A stretch of 64,000 nucleotides of DNA from CAWKPF01 sp963851415 (GCA_963851415.1 CAWKPF010000002.1:3038001-3102000); one strand, 5' to 3'. Positions 33,650 to 43,495 are shown, counted from the first letter of the stretch. The notes: generated by a model not told the origin, from the letters alone. Program-made: numbers and translations.

Positions 33650-36600
33650 TGGCCTTCAACAAGGACAAGCTACTGAAGTCGGCCGAGAGGCAGGTCTCCA
33701 AGGGACGGATCGAAGCGGCCATCAAGGACTACCAGAAGATCCTCGCCAAGGCCGGCGAGGATCCGAACATCCTCAATCGGATCGGAGATCTGTACAAGCG
33801 CCTGCGCAAGAACCCGGATGCGATCCGGTACTGGGAGAAGACCGCCGACTGCTACGAGAAGTCCGGCTTCTACGTCAAGGCGATCGCGGTCCAGAAGAAG
33901 ATTCAGCGCCTGGACCCCTCGAGCCTTCAGGTGCATCGACGCCTTGCCGAGCTGTATCACCGGCAGGGGCTGATCAACGATGCGCGCAGCCACTACCAAC
34001 ACCTCGTCGACCACTATCTCCGTCAGGAAGAAGCTGCCTCTGCGATTGGCATCTACCAGAAGATGATCGAGCTCGAGCCCGATGATCCCGGGCCGCGGGC
34101 ACGGCTGGCAGAGCTCTATCGGCAGCAGCAGCTACCGAGCAAGGCGGTCACCGAGTATGGACAGATTGCGCACCTTTTCGTCTCGCACGGAGAGTTCGAT
34201 CAGGCCAAGATGATCTATGTGCGGGCGCTCGAGCTGGACGCCAGCGACCCCGAGTTCGTGCGCCGCGGAGTGATCGCCCTGCGAGATGCAGGTCGCGTGG
34301 ATCTCGCGCAGGAGTTCCTAGACGCCGCTCTGCCACTGAATGCCGAGACCGCTACGTTCCAGTCGCTGATCGGTGGCTTGAGGGGAGGGCCGCCGGCCGA
34401 GGAGCGGCCGTCCGAGAGCCCTGCGGAGCGGCCACCAGAGAGTGCGTCGGCGCAAACCGCTGCTTCTGCGGCCGATCTCGATTCCACTGACCCCGGTCAG
34501 ACACTGGTGGCCTCAGATCACGAGCCGACCGGATCCTCCGTCCCCGGTGCCGCCACCGGCGGCTTCCAGTTGGTCGACACCGGCGAAACCGACGCGGCGG
34601 AGACGGGTGAGGTGTCGGAGGACTCGGCCTCCGACTTCTCGACCTTCCCACCGGTGGATGTCCCGGTGGAGGAAGTGGCGGCCGAAGCGCAGCCGCGTCC
34701 TGCAGAAGAGGTCGTCCCGTCAGAGACCAGCGGTCAGACCGACGACTCGGAGGAGTTGGGCTTCGAAGAGTTCGAGATCGAGTTCGACGATGAGCCTCCG
34801 GCGAGCCTGGTGCAACCGCCACCCGACATGCAGGAGTCCGACTCCGGGCTGGCGTTCGCGAAGGACGAGACCGGTCAGTTCGCGGAGATCGAGCTCGACC
34901 TCGAGTCCGATCTGGAGACCGGCCTCGAGAGTCGTGTGGAGCCCGGACGCGATACGGGTGGCGAGGCCGCGACGCCCCCGCCCGAGGCACGAATGGAGGA
35001 CGGCTACGAGATCGAGGGTGTCACCTTTGCCGAGGCCGAGCCCGGTGAGCCTCCGGTCGAGCCGCCCGGTCGCGCCCCGGTCGACGAGCCGGCAGCGGCG
35101 GTGGATGAGATCGCCTTCGAGCTCGAGGAGTTCGACCTGCCCTCGTTCGACGCGCCCGAGGTCGTTCCCCCTCCCGAGCCAGTCGCTGCGGAGCCGGCCA
35201 CCGAGTCCACCGCTGGGCCGATTGCCGATTCCCTCCCAGTTGCCCCGCCCGACGAGGACTCGAGGTCTCCCTCCAGCTTGCCCTCGGCCGGGGAGGCTCC
35301 GCCTCCCCCTGGCATCGGCGACGACTGGGAGATGGAACCGGTCGGCGAAGCGGAAGAGCCCTCGCTGGAGCCACCGATGGTCGCGCCCGCAGCCAGCGAA
35401 TCCACGGTCACCCACGAGGAATCCGAAGTGGCTGCGGCGGAGATCTTCTTGCCTGAAGTGCCGGAGACCGTCTCTCCACCGGCGGTTTCCGAGCCACAGG
35501 AGCTGGGCGTCGACTCGCCGCCGCTTCCCGAGCTCGTGGCGTCAGCGCCTCCGCTGATTCCACCGACGGATCCTTCGCCGGCACCCTCCTCGGTCGCTCC
35601 GCCTCCGGGCGTGGGTCTGCCGCCGGTCGAGGTTCCCGAGACGGTGCAACGGGTCAACGACCTGCTGGCGGAGGCCGAAGTCTTCGTCAAGTACGGCCTC
35701 CAGGAGAAGGCGGTGGATCGGCTCGAAGAGGTCTTGCGCCTGGATCCCAAGCATCTCGGTGCGGCCACTCAGTTGGTCCGTTTGCAGCTCGAGCGGCGCG
35801 AGCACAGCAAGGTGGCTCCCCTCGTGAACCAGCTCTATCTGGACGTCGAAGAGACCGGGGCGATGGAGCTGTGGGGAGAGATCAAGCAGCAGCTGATCGA
35901 CGAGGGGTACGGGTTCGAGGGCGAGAAGGTCGTGCAGATTCCCGGCGCCGAGGTCGTTCCTGTGGATGCACAGTCGAGCGACATCGCAGCCCCTGCGGCA
36001 CAGCCGCCGGCGGCCGATGCGGTTGGGGGTGACCTGGTCGATCTGCAGGCGATCGGAGCAGAGATAGACCGAGAGCTGGGTGAAGAGATCGATCCCCGCC
36101 ACGGAATCGAGGGCGATGCCAGACCGATGTCCGAAGAGGAGATCTCGTGGTTGGAGCCCTCCGAGGAGCAGAGGCCGGTGGAGCAGGAGCTCTTCGAGGA
36201 GGAGGAACAACTGTTCGATCTGGCGGCGGAGCTGCAGAGTGAGCTGGACATGCCGCAGTCGCCGGTCGCTCCGGAGGAGCAGTCGCTCGAACAGATCATC
36301 GAAGGCTTCAAGAAGGGCGTTTCCGAGAACCTTTCGCCGGAGGACTCCGACACGCACTACAACCTCGGTATCGCCTACCGGGAGATGATGCTCCTGGACG
36401 AGGCGATCGGAGAGTTCCAGATCGCCGCCAAGGATCCGAATTACCTGGTCGACAGCTGCGCGATGCTCGGTCTGTGCTTCCGTGACAAGGGACTCCCCGA
36501 GTTGGCTCTCAAGTGGTACAGGAAGGGCCTGGACGCAAAGGAGATCGACGAGAACCGGGCATTGGGAATGCTCTACGATGTCGCCGACATCTACGCCGAG

Positions 36601-36705
36601 ACCGAGGATCGAGCCGCGGCCTACAGCACCTTCGTCGAGATCTACGGGATGAACACGAACTACCGCGACGTGGCGACTCGAATGGAAGAGCTGGCGCCGA
36701 GCTAG
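33649..36705 (+). CDS. Very large TPR protein with disordered acidic linker
   Basis: A 1018-aa cytoplasmic protein with no signal peptide. Residues 1-245 form TPR repeats (for example DPNILNRIGDLYKRLRKNPD, SLQVHRRLAELYHRQGLIND, DPGPRARLAELYRQQQLPSK). Residues about 246-658 are a Pro/Glu/Ala-rich, acidic, probably disordered linker. A second helical TPR-like block spans about 660-755, a short acidic linker follows, and residues 877-1018 are a third TPR block (DTHYNLGIAYREMMLLDEAI). The start is GTG. It overlaps rnhB by one base. Such proteins act as scaffolds; FimV-like proteins of pili and polarity systems have loosely similar layouts, but the resemblance is only general. Confidence 0.85.
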   Translation: MAFNKDKLLKSAERQVSKGRIEAAIKDYQKILAKAGEDPNILNRIGDLYKRLRKNPDAIRYWEKTADCYEKSGFYVKAIAVQKKIQRLDPSSLQVHRRLAELYHRQGLINDARSHYQHLVDHYLRQEEAASAIGIYQKMIELEPDDPGPRARLAELYRQQQLPSKAVTEYGQIAHLFVSHGEFDQAKMIYVRALELDASDPEFVRRGVIALRDAGRVDLAQEFLDAALPLNAETATFQSLIGGLRGGPPAEERPSESPAERPPESASAQTAASAADLDSTDPGQTLVASDHEPTGSSVPGAATGGFQLVDTGETDAAETGEVSEDSASDFSTFPPVDVPVEEVAAEAQPRPAEEVVPSETSGQTDDSEELGFEEFEIEFDDEPPASLVQPPPDMQESDSGLAFAKDETGQFAEIELDLESDLETGLESRVEPGRDTGGEAATPPPEARMEDGYEIEGVTFAEAEPGEPPVEPPGRAPVDEPAAAVDEIAFELEEFDLPSFDAPEVVPPPEPVAAEPATESTAGPIADSLPVAPPDEDSRSPSSLPSAGEAPPPPGIGDDWEMEPVGEAEEPSLEPPMVAPAASESTVTHEESEVAAAEIFLPEVPETVSPPAVSEPQELGVDSPPLPELVASAPPLIPPTDPSPAPSSVAPPPGVGLPPVEVPETVQRVNDLLAEAEVFVKYGLQEKAVDRLEEVLRLDPKHLGAATQLVRLQLERREHSKVAPLVNQLYLDVEETGAMELWGEIKQQLIDEGYGFEGEKVVQIPGAEVVPVDAQSSDIAAPAAQPPAADAVGGDLVDLQAIGAEIDRELGEEIDPRHGIEGDARPMSEEEISWLEPSEEQRPVEQELFEEEEQLFDLAAELQSELDMPQSPVAPEEQSLEQIIEGFKKGVSENLSPEDSDTHYNLGIAYREMMLLDEAIGEFQIAAKDPNYLVDSCAMLGLCFRDKGLPELALKWYRKGLDAKEIDENRALGMLYDVADIYAETEDRAAAYSTFVEIYGMNTNYRDVATRMEELAPS

Positions 36706-36725
36706 TGTGCCCACGGGAGTCACCA

Positions 36726-36737
36726 CGGTAGCTACCG
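36726..36737. other. 12-bp perfect palindrome upstream of the luciferase-like gene
   Basis: CGGTAGCTACCG lies about 120 bases before the ATG of the flavin oxidoreductase and shortly after the TPR gene stop. A short perfect palindrome of this kind may be a regulator site, but chance occurrence is plausible. Confidence 0.25.
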
Positions 36738-36854
36738 GATGAGTCGAGTCTTCAAACCAGGTCGGGCCGCGCTCGCGGCAGCACGAACGCGACTTTTGAG
36801 TGCCCGGCGGCGGCGAGCTCGCGACGGGGGACCGCGTGGGTCCGAGCTGGTCGC

Positions 36855-38099
36855 ATGAAGTTCGGCGTTTTCTACGAGCACCAGCTCCCGCGGCCCTGGT
36901 CCGAGGGCGCCGAGCATCGTCTCTTCCAGGAGGCCCTGGAACAGGTGGTTCTCGCCGATCAGCTGGGCTTTGACCATGCCTGGGAAGTGGAGCACCACTT
37001 CCTCGACGAGTATTCGCACTCGTCGGCCCCGGAGGTCTTCCTGGCTGCCGCCGCGGCACGCACCCAACGAATCCGATTGGGGCACGGCATCCGGCAGGTC
37101 ATCGCGAACTACAACCATCCTGCACGCACTGCCGAGACCGTGGCGACCCTCGATCTGATCTCCGACGGCCGAGTCGACTTCGGTATCGGGGAAGGCGCGA
37201 CTCGCCTCGAGCTCGGCGGCTTCGGGATCGCTGCCAAGCAGAAACGAGCCATGTCGCTCGAAGCGGCGGAGCAGATCGCCAACATGATGGTGCTCGAGCC
37301 CTATCCGGGCTTCGAGGGAAGCTCGTTCTCGATGCCGTGCCGCAATGTGCTGCCCAAGCCGCTGCAGAAACCCCATCCCCCCATGTGGATCGCCTGCACC
37401 AATCGGGAGACCATCAAGCTCGCCGCGCGGCTTGGCCTCGGTGCTCTCGCCTTCGCCTTCGTCGATCCCGACGAAGCGAAGAGTTGGGTGGGGACCTATT
37501 ACGACATCATCAAGAGCGAGGAGTGCGTGCCGCTGGGTCACTCGGTCAACGCCAATGTGGCCCTGGTGACGGGGTTCTCCCTGCATCCTGACCGGGCCGA
37601 GGCGATCCGGCGGGGCCAGGAGGGCTTCGAGTTCTTCGGCTTCGCGCTCAACGCGCTGGTCGCTCACGACACCGTTCCCGGATACACCGACCTCTGGGGA
37701 GAGTTCCAGGCTCAGCGCGGGAACCGGACCGAAGAGATGATCGCCCAGGCGCAGCAAGCCGGCAGCGCCTGGTCCAGCAGTATCGGGAGTCCCGAAGACA
37801 TGCGTCGCCATCTCCGTTCGGTCGCCGAGACCGGTGTCGATCAGGTGATCTTCCTCCAGCAAGCCGGTCGCAATCGACACGAGCACATCTGTGAGTCTCT
37901 GGAGCTGTTCGCGGCCGAGGTGATGCCGGAGTTCCACCGCGGTGAAGTCGCACGTGAGGAGGCCAAGGCGAGTGAGCTGGAGCCCTTCGTCGAGCGGGCA
38001 CTCGAGCGCAAGCCGCGTATGGCCCCCCTCGAGCGCGAGCAGGTGCCCGTGGTCAAGGCCTCGGTCAAGAAGGCTCAGGTGTCGGGTGAGCCAGGCTGA
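36855..38099 (+). CDS. Luciferase-like (LLM) flavin-dependent oxidoreductase
   Basis: A 414-aa TIM-barrel flavin monooxygenase of the bacterial luciferase superfamily. The N-terminus MKFGVFYEHQLPRPW, the histidine-rich EVEHHFLDEYSHSSAPEVFL and the DLISDGRVDFGIGEGATRLE segment are typical. It uses reduced flavin and oxygen on an organic substrate that cannot be named here. The last 45 residues are a basic extension (ALERKPRMAPLEREQVPVVK) beyond the normal barrel end. It stands alone, with the methyltransferase converging from the other strand 28 bases after its stop. Confidence 0.9.
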   Translation: MKFGVFYEHQLPRPWSEGAEHRLFQEALEQVVLADQLGFDHAWEVEHHFLDEYSHSSAPEVFLAAAAARTQRIRLGHGIRQVIANYNHPARTAETVATLDLISDGRVDFGIGEGATRLELGGFGIAAKQKRAMSLEAAEQIANMMVLEPYPGFEGSSFSMPCRNVLPKPLQKPHPPMWIACTNRETIKLAARLGLGALAFAFVDPDEAKSWVGTYYDIIKSEECVPLGHSVNANVALVTGFSLHPDRAEAIRRGQEGFEFFGFALNALVAHDTVPGYTDLWGEFQAQRGNRTEEMIAQAQQAGSAWSSSIGSPEDMRRHLRSVAETGVDQVIFLQQAGRNRHEHICESLELFAAEVMPEFHRGEVAREEAKASELEPFVERALERKPRMAPLEREQVPVVKASVKKAQVSGEPG

Positions 38100-38127
38100 G
38101 AGCCGTGCCCGCTCGAACTGGATCTCC

Positions 38128-39045
38128 TCAAGCGTCTCGGCCAGCCCTCGAAGCGCCGGTGGCTGAGCTCGGCTTGCGGGCTGCGACCAGGAGGTTGGGA
38201 CCGTACCAGCCGGTCGACTGACAGACGCGATCCAGTCCACGGCCCGCTACCGCCAGCGGTGGACCCAGAAAGCCACTCCATCGGTCGGTGAAGCCGGGTT
38301 GATCGAGGCCCTCGACCGGGAACACGGGCTGGGGATGGGCATAGCGGCAGCGTTCGACCTCGAGCCCGGATGAGCGAATCGATCGCAGCAGTCGAGCCCT
38401 GCGAAAGCCGTGCTCGTGACCGCCGGTCAGCTTCCAGAGGCGACGCACGAAGCGGTCGGCGGGTGCCGCGAAGAGGCAGCCGCGGAAGAAGTCGAGATAG
38501 TCCCGCAGTCGTCTTTCCTCGTGAAAGATCCAGTAGTAGAAGAGATAGAGGTGGTAGGTCGTGGTGGTGAGGATCAGCTGTCCGCCGGGCGCCAGTGATT
38601 CGGCCACGTGCCGGCAGAATCGCTCGTGATCGGGGATGTGCTCGATCACTTCCGTGGTGAAGACGAGGTCGTAGCGCCGGGCTGGAAGGGGATTCTGCCG
38701 CCGGGCGAGATCGGCAGTGAAGAGCTCGCTGTAGTGGCCGGTTCGGCGGGCTCGGTCCAGTCCCGCCGGGGAGTAATCACAGCCGTCGACGACCTCCGCC
38801 AGCTCGCGAAGCCGGGCGCCCCACGCGCCGGAGCCGCACCCGAGGTCGAGTGCGCGACGGCGTCCAGGTGCCACGGCGGCGCGGAGAAAAGCACCGAACT
38901 CCGGCTGGCTGAGGCGATGCCAGCGGGCCAGGGCTTCGAAGTAGCGATCCCCATAGATCGGGTCCGGATTCTCTCGCGAGTGCAGACCTTCGGCTACGGA
39001 ATCAGTCACTGTGACGCCTCGGCTCTCAGTCCGCTCCCTCCGCAT
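38128..39045 (-). CDS. Class I SAM-dependent methyltransferase
   Basis: A 305-aa methyltransferase. SAM motif I is LDLGCGSGAWGARLRELAEV near residue 65, followed by DYSPAGLDRAR, the acidic post-loop EVIEHIPDHERF and LAPGGQLILTTTTYHLYLFY. Layout resembles UbiG/Coq3-like or glycan O-methyltransferases, but the substrate is unknown. The ATG at 39045 overlaps the end of rarA by 20 bases; a GTG at 39009 would remove the overlap and is also possible. It is the last gene of the dsbD-unknown-rarA strand run. Confidence 0.85.
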   Translation of the reverse strand: MRRERTESRGVTVTDSVAEGLHSRENPDPIYGDRYFEALARWHRLSQPEFGAFLRAAVAPGRRRALDLGCGSGAWGARLRELAEVVDGCDYSPAGLDRARRTGHYSELFTADLARRQNPLPARRYDLVFTTEVIEHIPDHERFCRHVAESLAPGGQLILTTTTYHLYLFYYWIFHEERRLRDYLDFFRGCLFAAPADRFVRRLWKLTGGHEHGFRRARLLRSIRSSGLEVERCRYAHPQPVFPVEGLDQPGFTDRWSGFLGPPLAVAGRGLDRVCQSTGWYGPNLLVAARKPSSATGASRAGRDA

Positions 39046-40465
39046 CGCGTCGGGGGGCGCCGCGTTGCTGCTCCCGGTGCCATCGCTGCTGTGCCTTCCG
39101 TCTCTGCTCGTCGATCTCGCGCAGTCGCTCGCGCAGTCGCTTCTCGAATCCGCTGTCGGCGGGCTCGTAGAAACGGGTGCCGGCGATCGCGTCCGGCAGC
39201 AGGGGCATCCCGCCGATACCTTCCTCGGTGTCGGGCGCGTAGGTGTGCCCGCTGCCGTAGCCGCTCGTCTTCATCAGCCGCGTCGGCGCATTGCGAATCG
39301 ACATCGGAACCGGGTCTGCCGGGCGCTCCCGGATGGCGCGTCGCGCAGCCTTCTCCGCTTGGTAGGCAGCGATGCTCTTGGGTGCCATCGCCAGGTACAG
39401 GGCTGCTTGAACCAGAGACAGGTAGCCCTCCGGCGGACCCAATCGGTCGAAGGCCTGCCATGCGGCGAGAGTTCGCCCCACGGCATCGGGCTCGGCGAGC
39501 CCGATGTCCTCGCTGGCGAAGCGCAGCATCCGTCGGGCGACGTAGCCGGGGTCTTCTCCGGACTCGAGCATTCGAATCAACCAGTAGACCGCTGCGTCGG
39601 GGTCACTTTCCCGCAGTGACTTGTGAAGCGCGGAAATGAGGTTGAAGTGCTCTTCCCCCGCCTTGTCGTAGAGCAGGACCTTTCGCTGCGCTGCTCGGAC
39701 CACGTCGTCTTCGAGCGCCTGCTCGCGGCCTTCCGCAGCCACGTCGGTGATCACCAGTTCGAGGAGGTTCAGGGCCCGCCGAGCATCTCCGGAGGAGAGC
39801 TGGACGATCTGATCGAGCGCGGCGCTCTCGGCTTCGACCCGATGTCGTCCCAGTCCCCGTTCCTCGTCCTTGAGGGCACGCTCGAGAAGGGAGCGGAGCG
39901 ACTCGGGATCGAGGGCCTCCAGCAGAACGACCCGGCACCGCGAAAGCAACGCGGCGTTGAGCTCGAAACTGGGGTTCTCGGTCGTGGCGCCGACCAGCAC
40001 TACGTCACCGTGCTCGACGTAGGGCAGGAACGCGTCCTGCTGGGCACGATTGAAGCGGTGGATCTCGTCGACGAAGAGCAGAGGCGCGCGCCCTCCTGAC
40101 CGACGAAGACGCTCGGCCTCTGCCATGACCTCCTTGATCTCCTTGATCCCGGAGGTCACGGCGGAGAAGGGAAGGAAGGGGCGATCGGTCTCGCTCGCGA
40201 TCAACCGAGCGAGCGTCGTCTTGCCGCTCCCCGGTGGCCCCCAGAAGACCAGAGATACGACCCGGTCCTGCTCGATGGCGCGGCGCAGAAAGCGTCGTTC
40301 GCCGAGAATCTCCTCCTGGCCGAGGACTTCTCCCAACTCGCGTGGACGCATGCGTTCCGCGAGCGGTGCATCGGGCGGCGGAGTCTCCCTTCCCGCAGTG
40401 CGAGCGCTCGCTGAAGCGAGCTGATCGTCGAAGAGACCGGGGCCGCCGGCCTTCTTGGGGTTCAT
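39026..40465 (-). CDS. rarA: Replication-associated recombination protein RarA (MgsA)
   Basis: A 479-aa clamp-loader-like AAA+ ATPase that acts at stalled replication forks. An N-terminal PLAERMRPRELGEVLGQEEI leads to Walker A FWGPPGSGKTTLARLIA, Walker B LLFVDEIHRFNRAQQDAFLP, the sensor region VVLVGATTENPSFELN and the C-terminal tetramerisation domain with KSLRESDPDAAVYWLIRMLE. Typical RarA length is about 440; the extra residues are a front extension and a charged C-terminus. It overlaps the upstream unknown gene as ATGA. Confidence 0.95.
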   Translation of the reverse strand: MNPKKAGGPGLFDDQLASASARTAGRETPPPDAPLAERMRPRELGEVLGQEEILGERRFLRRAIEQDRVVSLVFWGPPGSGKTTLARLIASETDRPFLPFSAVTSGIKEIKEVMAEAERLRRSGGRAPLLFVDEIHRFNRAQQDAFLPYVEHGDVVLVGATTENPSFELNAALLSRCRVVLLEALDPESLRSLLERALKDEERGLGRHRVEAESAALDQIVQLSSGDARRALNLLELVITDVAAEGREQALEDDVVRAAQRKVLLYDKAGEEHFNLISALHKSLRESDPDAAVYWLIRMLESGEDPGYVARRMLRFASEDIGLAEPDAVGRTLAAWQAFDRLGPPEGYLSLVQAALYLAMAPKSIAAYQAEKAARRAIRERPADPVPMSIRNAPTRLMKTSGYGSGHTYAPDTEEGIGGMPLLPDAIAGTRFYEPADSGFEKRLRERLREIDEQRRKAQQRWHREQQRGAPRRDAEGAD

Positions 40466-41589
40466 GGGGTCGCTTCCCGCGTGGACGAGGCAGACAATCG
40501 GGCCCAGTCGATTTCACCCTCTCCGACGAAGACCTCGCCGAGCTCTCGAATGCTTGCACCCTGCACGAAGTCGAAGCAGAGGTCGGCCGGATCCAGGCGC
40601 TGAGCGACGCCCTCGTCGCGATAGAGGACGACGAAGCGAGAGCCGACCTGAAGGAGATCCCCCGCAGCGACGGCCGCTGGGCTCCCCTCTCGCCGGGGCT
40701 CGGCCGTCCAGGGCGTCTGGGCGTTCAGTTCGACGGCGCGCCAGTCGAGCTCGGCCGGTGTGAGTCCGGTAGAGGCGACCAGCAGGCCGACGAGCGGGAG
40801 GCGGGAGAAGGCGAACCCGCCGTAGGTCAGCTCCGTGAGCCGGCGGTGGAGCTCCTCGCTCGCGTCCAGAGGGGGCTCGAGCTGAGTCAGCCCGAACACG
40901 GTCGAAGCAGGTCCTGCGCCGCCCGGCAGGCTGGCAATGACGCCGGGGAAGGCATCGCCCAGTTCGAGGACATCTTCCGGTCCTGGGGACTTCATTCGCT
41001 CGGCTGGAATCACCGAGCCCTCACGATCGAAGAGCTCGATCCAGACCTGGAAGCGCTGGCGTCCGAAGTCTCGGGCCGCCTTGTTGTCCAGCAGTGCGTC
41101 GAATTCGGAGTCGAGCTCTCCGTCGACCGAGGTCAGCCGGCCCCACTCCGGATGCGAATAGTCTCGAAACACGAAGCGCTCGAGATCGGCTTCGCTCTCG
41201 AGCTGGAGGAAGGGGGAGCTACCCTCGATCGTGAGCCAGATCGGACGCACGATGCGATTCAATTCGTAGGGTCGAATCTGTTCGGCCGGGACCTCGCGGG
41301 TCGGTCCGGTCCCCTCGGCGAAGCGGATCTCGCGTGCCTCGGTCATGTAGGCGATCGAGCCGTCCGAGAGCTCGACCTCGAGGATGGCATGCAGTCGGAA
41401 GTCGGTTCCGGCGTCGATCTCGACCGTTCCGACCTCGGCGATCCCGCTGCCTGCGACCTCGACACCGACCCAGGCGGCTCTGGGAGACGGAGCTCGAGCC
41501 TCCTCGATGCGAGGCAAGACGAAGAGGATCCCCAGCAGCAGCACGCTGAGCGCGGCTACCAGTGCGATCAGCAGTCTACGACCACTCAT
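40462..41589 (-). CDS. Unknown membrane-anchored protein in the dsbD-rarA operon
   Basis: A 375-aa protein I do not recognise. Residues 5-25 form one hydrophobic helix (LLIALVAALSVLLLGILFVL) that is either an uncleaved anchor or a signal peptide; the rest is soluble, acidic and probably periplasmic. It contains no cysteine-pair, heme or metal motif that I can see; one Cys occurs near the end (ADLCFDFVQG). It begins 19 bases after dsbD and overlaps rarA as ATGA, so it is very likely expressed with both. A role in envelope redox is suggested only by the dsbD neighbour. Codon use matches its neighbours, so it is a real gene. Confidence 0.8.
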   Translation of the reverse strand: MSGRRLLIALVAALSVLLLGILFVLPRIEEARAPSPRAAWVGVEVAGSGIAEVGTVEIDAGTDFRLHAILEVELSDGSIAYMTEAREIRFAEGTGPTREVPAEQIRPYELNRIVRPIWLTIEGSSPFLQLESEADLERFVFRDYSHPEWGRLTSVDGELDSEFDALLDNKAARDFGRQRFQVWIELFDREGSVIPAERMKSPGPEDVLELGDAFPGVIASLPGGAGPASTVFGLTQLEPPLDASEELHRRLTELTYGGFAFSRLPLVGLLVASTGLTPAELDWRAVELNAQTPWTAEPRREGSPAAVAAGDLLQVGSRFVVLYRDEGVAQRLDPADLCFDFVQGASIRELGEVFVGEGEIDWARLSASSTREATP

Positions 41590-41608
41590 GGTGGCTCAGC
41601 GTACAGGA

Positions 41609-43495
41609 TCAAGAGCCGGAAGAGGCGAGTCCGGCGCTCTCTTCGACCGCCTCGACGACGGCACCCTTGGTAATCAGCTCGCCGAACACGTGCGGATCCG
41701 CGCCAGGTCGATAGAGCACGTAGAAGGGGATCGCGTAGCGACCGAAGTCCGCCAGGTACCGCGCTATGGCGTCGTTGCGGTTGGTCCAGTCCGCCTTCAT
41801 GGCGATCACGCCGAAGCGCTCGAAGAGCTCGGCGACCGTCTCGGTTTCGAGGGCGAGCTTCTCGTTGAACTTGCAGGTGGCGCACCACTCGGCGGTGACG
41901 TCGACGAACACCAGCTTGCCCTCTTCTCGGGCCAGACGCTCCGCCTCGGTACGGTCGAAGGTCTGCCACGTGATGAGCTTCGCCGACTGGAAGCTCGACG
42001 CTGCCGTGCCGGCTCCCCCTGCCACGACGGCGAAGGTAGCTGCGATGGCGGCCACGATGCCGACCGTGCCGACGCGTCTGAGAGTCGGGCCGGCTCCGGG
42101 CCGGTGGCGAAGCCATGCGAACAGCGCGAGCAACAGGAGGGTGCCCTCGAGCATCGCGAGTCGGACCGAGCTGATCTGCGCCGAGAGCACGAACAGAAGC
42201 CAGACGATCGTGCCAGCCAGCAGAAAACCCATGACGCCCTTGAGGTTCTCCATCCAGACGCCAGGACGTGGCAGCAGTTCTGCGGCTCCCGGTGAAACCG
42301 CGAGCAGGAGATAGGGGAGCGACATTCCGATCCCCACTGCGGTGAATACGAGAAGGGTCGTACCGGCCGGCTGGCCGAGGGCGAATCCGACCGCGGGTCC
42401 GAGAAAAGGCGCCGAGCAGGGAGTTGCCATCAAGGTGGCGAACAGACCGGCCGCGAAGTGCCCGAGAGCCCCGTGCCCCGGCCCCGGTGCACTGACCGCG
42501 GTGGCCAGGCGACGGGGCAGGGGAATCTCGAAGATTCCCCACAGATTGAGGCAGAACAACACCAGCACGACCGTGAGAAAGGCCACGAAGCCGGGGTTCT
42601 GGAAGTGCACTCCCCATCCGGCCGCCTGCCCGGCCGAGCGGGCTCCGATGGCGGCCAGCGCCAGCGCCCAGAAGGACACCACGATGCCGGCTGCGGTCGC
42701 GAGGGCTCCCAAAGTCACTTCACGGCGACCGTGACTCGCCGCCTGGACCAGTCCGAAGACCTTGAGCGAGAGCACCGGTAGTACGCAGGGCATGGCGTTG
42801 AGAATCAAGCCGCCGATCACTGCCAGGACGAGTGTCACCAGCAGGCTACGTGGGGGAATCGCGCCCGCGGATCCGCCGGTCGTCGCGTCGCCGAAGAGGT
42901 CGGGATTGAAGGCCTCGCCTCCTTCGGCGATCGCCACGGCGGTGCTGGCGCGCGAGGTCACGGGGGCAACACAGATGCGCTCATCACAAGCCTGGAACAG
43001 CAACTCTGCCTCGATGGCCACCGGCTCGAGAGGGATCCCTTCGGGCACCGTGAAACGAGCGAGGATCTGAACTCGCCCATCGTAGACCGCCAGTTGCTCG
43101 TCGGCGAACTCACCCTGCCACATGACGTGAGGGGGATAGTCGACCTCCACTTTCGCGCCGATCCACGACTCGGGAAGCAGGACGGTGAGCTCGGTCGGGA
43201 TCAGGAACTCGAGAGTCGGCTCGTGGCTCTGGATGTGCCAGCCTTCCTCGATGTCGATCACGGCGGCGAGGCGGGCCTCGTCCCCGGGGAGATAGGCGGT
43301 GCGGTCGAGTGCCAGGCTGAACGTCGCCTTGGGCGCAGCCGAGAGCTGTGCCTGCAGACCGGAGAAAGCTCCGCTCGCCAGCAGGCTACTGAGCAGGCCG
43401 GCTACTGTTGCGAACCGGCGGAGCACGGACGCGGCACGCTCGGTTCTGCGGCGGCTCGCAGACCGGTTCGGCATCGGTCGGTTCCAGATAGGCAT
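41609..43495 (-). CDS. dsbD: DsbD-type thiol:disulfide interchange protein
   Basis: About 628 aa. After a signal peptide (hydrophobic TVAGLLSSLLASGAFSGLQA) comes an N-terminal periplasmic domain with the cysteine pair in QACDERICVAPV. A membrane domain of eight or more helices carries the two redox cysteines in NAMPCVLPVLSLKVFG and ATPCSAPFLGPAVGF. The C-terminal thioredoxin domain has AEWCATCKFNE. It moves electrons from cytoplasmic thioredoxin to periplasmic proteins. The start is uncertain: ATG at 43495 is preferred, but ATG at 43474 or 43600 is possible; none has a strong ribosome site. The gene diverges from the aminotransferase. Confidence 0.9.
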   Translation of the reverse strand: MPIWNRPMPNRSASRRRTERAASVLRRFATVAGLLSSLLASGAFSGLQAQLSAAPKATFSLALDRTAYLPGDEARLAAVIDIEEGWHIQSHEPTLEFLIPTELTVLLPESWIGAKVEVDYPPHVMWQGEFADEQLAVYDGRVQILARFTVPEGIPLEPVAIEAELLFQACDERICVAPVTSRASTAVAIAEGGEAFNPDLFGDATTGGSAGAIPPRSLLVTLVLAVIGGLILNAMPCVLPVLSLKVFGLVQAASHGRREVTLGALATAAGIVVSFWALALAAIGARSAGQAAGWGVHFQNPGFVAFLTVVLVLFCLNLWGIFEIPLPRRLATAVSAPGPGHGALGHFAAGLFATLMATPCSAPFLGPAVGFALGQPAGTTLLVFTAVGIGMSLPYLLLAVSPGAAELLPRPGVWMENLKGVMGFLLAGTIVWLLFVLSAQISSVRLAMLEGTLLLLALFAWLRHRPGAGPTLRRVGTVGIVAAIAATFAVVAGGAGTAASSFQSAKLITWQTFDRTEAERLAREEGKLVFVDVTAEWCATCKFNEKLALETETVAELFERFGVIAMKADWTNRNDAIARYLADFGRYAIPFYVLYRPGADPHVFGELITKGAVVEAVEESAGLASSGS

